DNA from: Candidatus Gastranaerophilales bacterium
GTDB taxonomy: Bacteria > Cyanobacteriota > Vampirovibrionia > Gastranaerophilales > Gastranaerophilaceae
Direction of reading: 5' to 3'
Length of the DNA: 41,298 bases
Assembly: GCA_944324195.1 (NCBI GenBank)
Contig: CALUVJ010000007.1
Location: 1-41,298, forward strand
Part shown: positions 39,122-41,298 of the stretch, piece by piece
Position numbering within the stretch: the stretch's first letter is position 1
Layout: every line of letters starts with the position of its first letter
Notes under the pieces: model-generated
Database searches by the model: none
The model's input: the letters and a program-made list of their open reading frames with translations, nothing else
Told to the model about the DNA's origin: nothing
Made by a program: the position numbers and the translations under genes

Positions 39122-40315
39122 TTACTTTGAAAAATTATACTTTTTTGTTTTTAAATCTTTAATGAAAAATTCTATCAATTTTGGATGCTTTCTGATTCGT
39201 TTTAGCAGAAAATATTTAGGCTTAAGAGCAATATATTCGCGAATTTGCTCCGGATTTTTGAATAAATCTCCAACTTTAATAGCTCTGCATTTTGTTCTCA
39301 AATCTTCAAGGTAAAATCTGTTGTACATAACCATATTTGAGTATTCATTTGTTTCTTTTTCAAAAAGCATGTCATTTTTTATTTCATTCGGTAAAACATC
39401 CGATGAAATCTTTTCAATAAACTTAACGGCAAAATTCATTTGAATTTCCGTTCCGGTTATTTTTGCATTTTCTTTTACGATATTCCAGTCAAAATCCGGT
39501 TTATTTTCTATAAGGAACTTGCAGTCAAAAAGTGTGTATAAAAGCCCGGCTTGGCTTGTTTTGTTTCTCAAATTTCTTGCAAGATTGACGAGCGATATGA
39601 ACAGTAAATCTTCATTGGAAGGTATCAGGGCATTTACTCCAAATGCTATAATTTTGCGAGCCCTTTTATATAAACCTTTAAGAAGTTCTTTTTCATGTCC
39701 AGTTTCCATATATATAAATTTATGAACATCAAGAGCTCCTTCATCGCTGCCCTGCGGATGAAGGTCGATGGCGTGGATGTCTACCTTTTCCCACCAGTAA
39801 CCTAAAGGTTCTGCGATTTTTGCACACTTCATGAGGTCTTTTTCCGGAACAAGGATATCAATATCACTCATAATTCTCGGCAAGTCTTGCCTTAAAAACT
39901 TCATTGCTCCGCCCTTTATAAGCATAGGAGTTATTCCGAATTTGTTTAATTCCCGTCCGATTTTTGAAAAGTGAGAAATTGTTTTAAGATTTTTAAATCT
40001 AAAGAAATTGAGTAAACCTTTTAATCTTGGACCTTCATATTCCGTAAATTTTAGTTCAGGGCGGCGTTTCATAAGATAAGCGAGCATGAGCGACTTATTG
40101 CTTCCCTTAACTTCAATATCAAAATCTTTAAGAAGTCTGTCTAGTTCCTCTTGATTCGGATTCTTGCAAAAAGCTATCTGCAGCAGCTCTCTGTCTGATT
40201 TTGATAAAATTTCATGAAAGAAGTTTTCAATCAAAGCATCCGTAATTGTTATATTATTATTTAAATACCCGCTGTCTTTTATTTCTTCAATTTCTTTTTT
40301 CCAAAGAACTTGCAT
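39122..40315 (-). CDS. Nucleotidyltransferase-fold protein (PF14907-like)
   Basis: 397 residues with the pol-beta-type motif LIKGGAMKFL (GG at 135-136) and DIDILV (D151, D153), the latter metal-binding. This family regularly neighbours PqqD and HprK-like genes. It may attach a nucleotide or sugar-nucleotide group to a small molecule or peptide; no partner is proven. AAGGAG stands before the ATG, and the upstream GT2 stop abuts the start. Confidence 0.8.
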   Translation of the reverse strand: MQVLWKKEIEEIKDSGYLNNNITITDALIENFFHEILSKSDRELLQIAFCKNPNQEELDRLLKDFDIEVKGSNKSLMLAYLMKRRPELKFTEYEGPRLKGLLNFFRFKNLKTISHFSKIGRELNKFGITPMLIKGGAMKFLRQDLPRIMSDIDILVPEKDLMKCAKIAEPLGYWWEKVDIHAIDLHPQGSDEGALDVHKFIYMETGHEKELLKGLYKRARKIIAFGVNALIPSNEDLLFISLVNLARNLRNKTSQAGLLYTLFDCKFLIENKPDFDWNIVKENAKITGTEIQMNFAVKFIEKISSDVLPNEIKNDMLFEKETNEYSNMVMYNRFYLEDLRTKCRAIKVGDLFKNPEQIREYIALKPKYFLLKRIRKHPKLIEFFIKDLKTKKYNFSK

Positions 40316-41176
40316 TTATACTCCTTTTTCCAAGATTGGGATTATACCAAAAATGTAATATCTTATTGTTCTTAAACTTTCCTTTTTGGTCAACAATGAA
40401 ATTGCTCCGAGGTTATGTTGTTCTGTAACGGCCCAGAATTCTTTATCTCTTATTTGTGCTCCTTGTTTCCTTAAAAACTCCAGTACATCTTTTTTTGCTT
40501 GGTTTTTGTCAGTGGTATGTTTTTTTGATTTTGTATGAACGGTGGAATTCGGATTCCTAAAATAGTAGTAACTGACTCCCGGCACGGTAACAATGCTGTT
40601 TGCATAATATACCGCTTTAATAGTGAACAATTTATCCTCGCAATATACACCTTCCGGCCAAGTTATATTATTATCTTTCAACATGGAATGTCTATAGATT
40701 TTATTTGTAGGACAAGGATTTTTAGCCTGGTTACCTATATCAATTTTTTCTTGCAATGTATTTGCAACTTCTTCTTTGGTTATGTCCAGCCGCTTTTTTG
40801 TCTTACCGTTGCCGATTCGAATATTTGCGGCGAGGGCTATATCGGAATTGTATTTTTTAGCGGTATTATATAGCCTTTCATAATAATTTAAATCGACCCA
40901 GTCATCAGAGTCAACAAAGCCTATGTATTCACCTGTCGCAGCTCTTAATCCGTTATTTCTGGCAGCTCCTTGTTTTTTATTTTCTTGATTTATTACTTTT
41001 ATTCTGGAATCTTTTTGTGCATAAGAATTTATTTTATCAAGAGAGTTATCAGTTGAACCGTCATTTACACAAATAATTTCAATATCATTAAGAGTTTGAT
41101 TGACAAGTGAGGACAGACAAGTGTCAAGAAACTTTTCGGTATTATATACAGGAACAATAATTGATACTTTGGTCAT
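40316..41176 (-). CDS. GT2 glycosyltransferase
   Basis: 286 residues; SIIVPVYNTEKFLDTC, IICVNDGSTDNS, FVDSDDW. It ends with a hydrophobic-basic tail (YYIFGIIPILEKGV). It is the first gene of the minus-strand cluster inside the window. The upstream sequence contains GAGGAAG and a possible -10 (TTAAAAT), preceded by two palindromes. Confidence 0.85.
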   Translation of the reverse strand: MTKVSIIVPVYNTEKFLDTCLSSLVNQTLNDIEIICVNDGSTDNSLDKINSYAQKDSRIKVINQENKKQGAARNNGLRAATGEYIGFVDSDDWVDLNYYERLYNTAKKYNSDIALAANIRIGNGKTKKRLDITKEEVANTLQEKIDIGNQAKNPCPTNKIYRHSMLKDNNITWPEGVYCEDKLFTIKAVYYANSIVTVPGVSYYYFRNPNSTVHTKSKKHTTDKNQAKKDVLEFLRKQGAQIRDKEFWAVTEQHNLGAISLLTKKESLRTIRYYIFGIIPILEKGV

Positions 41177-41225
41177 TTACCTAATAACTTCCTCAATAAA
41201 TTTCAATACTACATTCTCATTTTAA

Positions 41226-41251
41226 CATAACATTTTATCTAAATTGTTATA
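41226..41251. promoter_or_regulatory. Imperfect palindrome, likely operator copy 1
   Basis: CATAACATTTTA-TC-TAAATTGTTATA, the same as copy 2 with two changes. It overlaps the likely promoter of the glycan operon, 50 bp before the first ATG. Confidence 0.5.
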
Positions 41252-41272
41252 TTTACTTAAAATTTTATAAAA

Positions 41273-41298
41273 CATAACATTTTATCTAAAATGTTATG
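41273..41298. promoter_or_regulatory. Perfect palindrome, likely operator copy 2 (at window edge)
   Basis: CATAACATTTTA-TC-TAAAATGTTATG: perfect 12-bp arms, centred 47 bp from copy 1. More copies may lie beyond the window. Operator role is inferred from symmetry and place. Confidence 0.5.

Noticed and set aside
37133..40315. Lasso-peptide biosynthesis cluster
   Set aside because: No asparagine-synthetase-like cyclase, transglutaminase-like peptidase or precursor peptide was seen in the window.
41226..41298. CRISPR repeat pair
   Set aside because: Only two AT-rich palindromic copies with a 21-nt gap at a promoter; no cas genes in view.

Overview
The window is AT-rich, gene-dense DNA from a Gram-negative-type bacterium: it carries an RND efflux pump with a TolC-like channel, a second TolC-family protein and an MsbA-like exporter. 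The first gene is a Ycf45-like protein (AAA ATPase plus C-terminal R3H). That architecture is typical of Cyanobacteria and their non-photosynthetic gut relatives (Vampirovibrionia/Melainabacteria, e.g. Gastranaerophilales), so I infer such a host. There is no rRNA or other decisive marker, so this is a moderate-confidence inference.

Layout. Bases 1-460 hold GC-rich hairpin repeats and no credible gene. 463-2031 is the Ycf45-like ATPase. 2113-2367 is a five-unit tandem repeat, followed by a perfect palindrome and a three-gene RND efflux operon (2491-8283). 8352-12375 holds small hypotheticals, a four-helix membrane protein, a calpain-like cysteine protease and a TolC-family protein. 12480-14303 (minus) is an MsbA-like ABC exporter, divergent from a polysaccharide pyruvyl transferase (14453-15763).

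From 41176 down to 15783, all on the minus strand, lies one large surface-glycan locus. It has glycosyltransferases of GT2, GT8, GT32 and DUF4422 type, with fused and split versions of the same modules, two fucosyltransferase-like proteins, two methyltransferases, an acetyltransferase, an aldo/keto reductase and three radical SAM proteins. At its upstream end sits a PqqD / HprK-like kinase / nucleotidyltransferase set. Most genes overlap or abut, so the locus is probably transcribed in a few long operons.

The most unusual signal is a dispersed cassette in the glycan locus: a conserved 20-bp leader read as PQTLVAVE, followed by a pure AG dinucleotide tract of 5, 18, 19 or 24 units, plus one decayed copy with 3 units. 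It lies at gene ends, always in sense and always in the same frame. In one gene it sits at the N-terminus and acts as a predicted ON/OFF switch. In three others it follows the natural C-terminus, where tract length modulo 3 chooses between an immediate stop, a short tail and a conserved basic tail. In one copy the basic-tail frame ends 2 nt before the start of the next glycosyltransferase, whose Shine-Dalgarno is held in a hairpin. This looks like a phase-variation module spread through a glycan locus, combining ON/OFF switching, tail switching and translational coupling. I cannot tell from sequence alone whether it has been described before.
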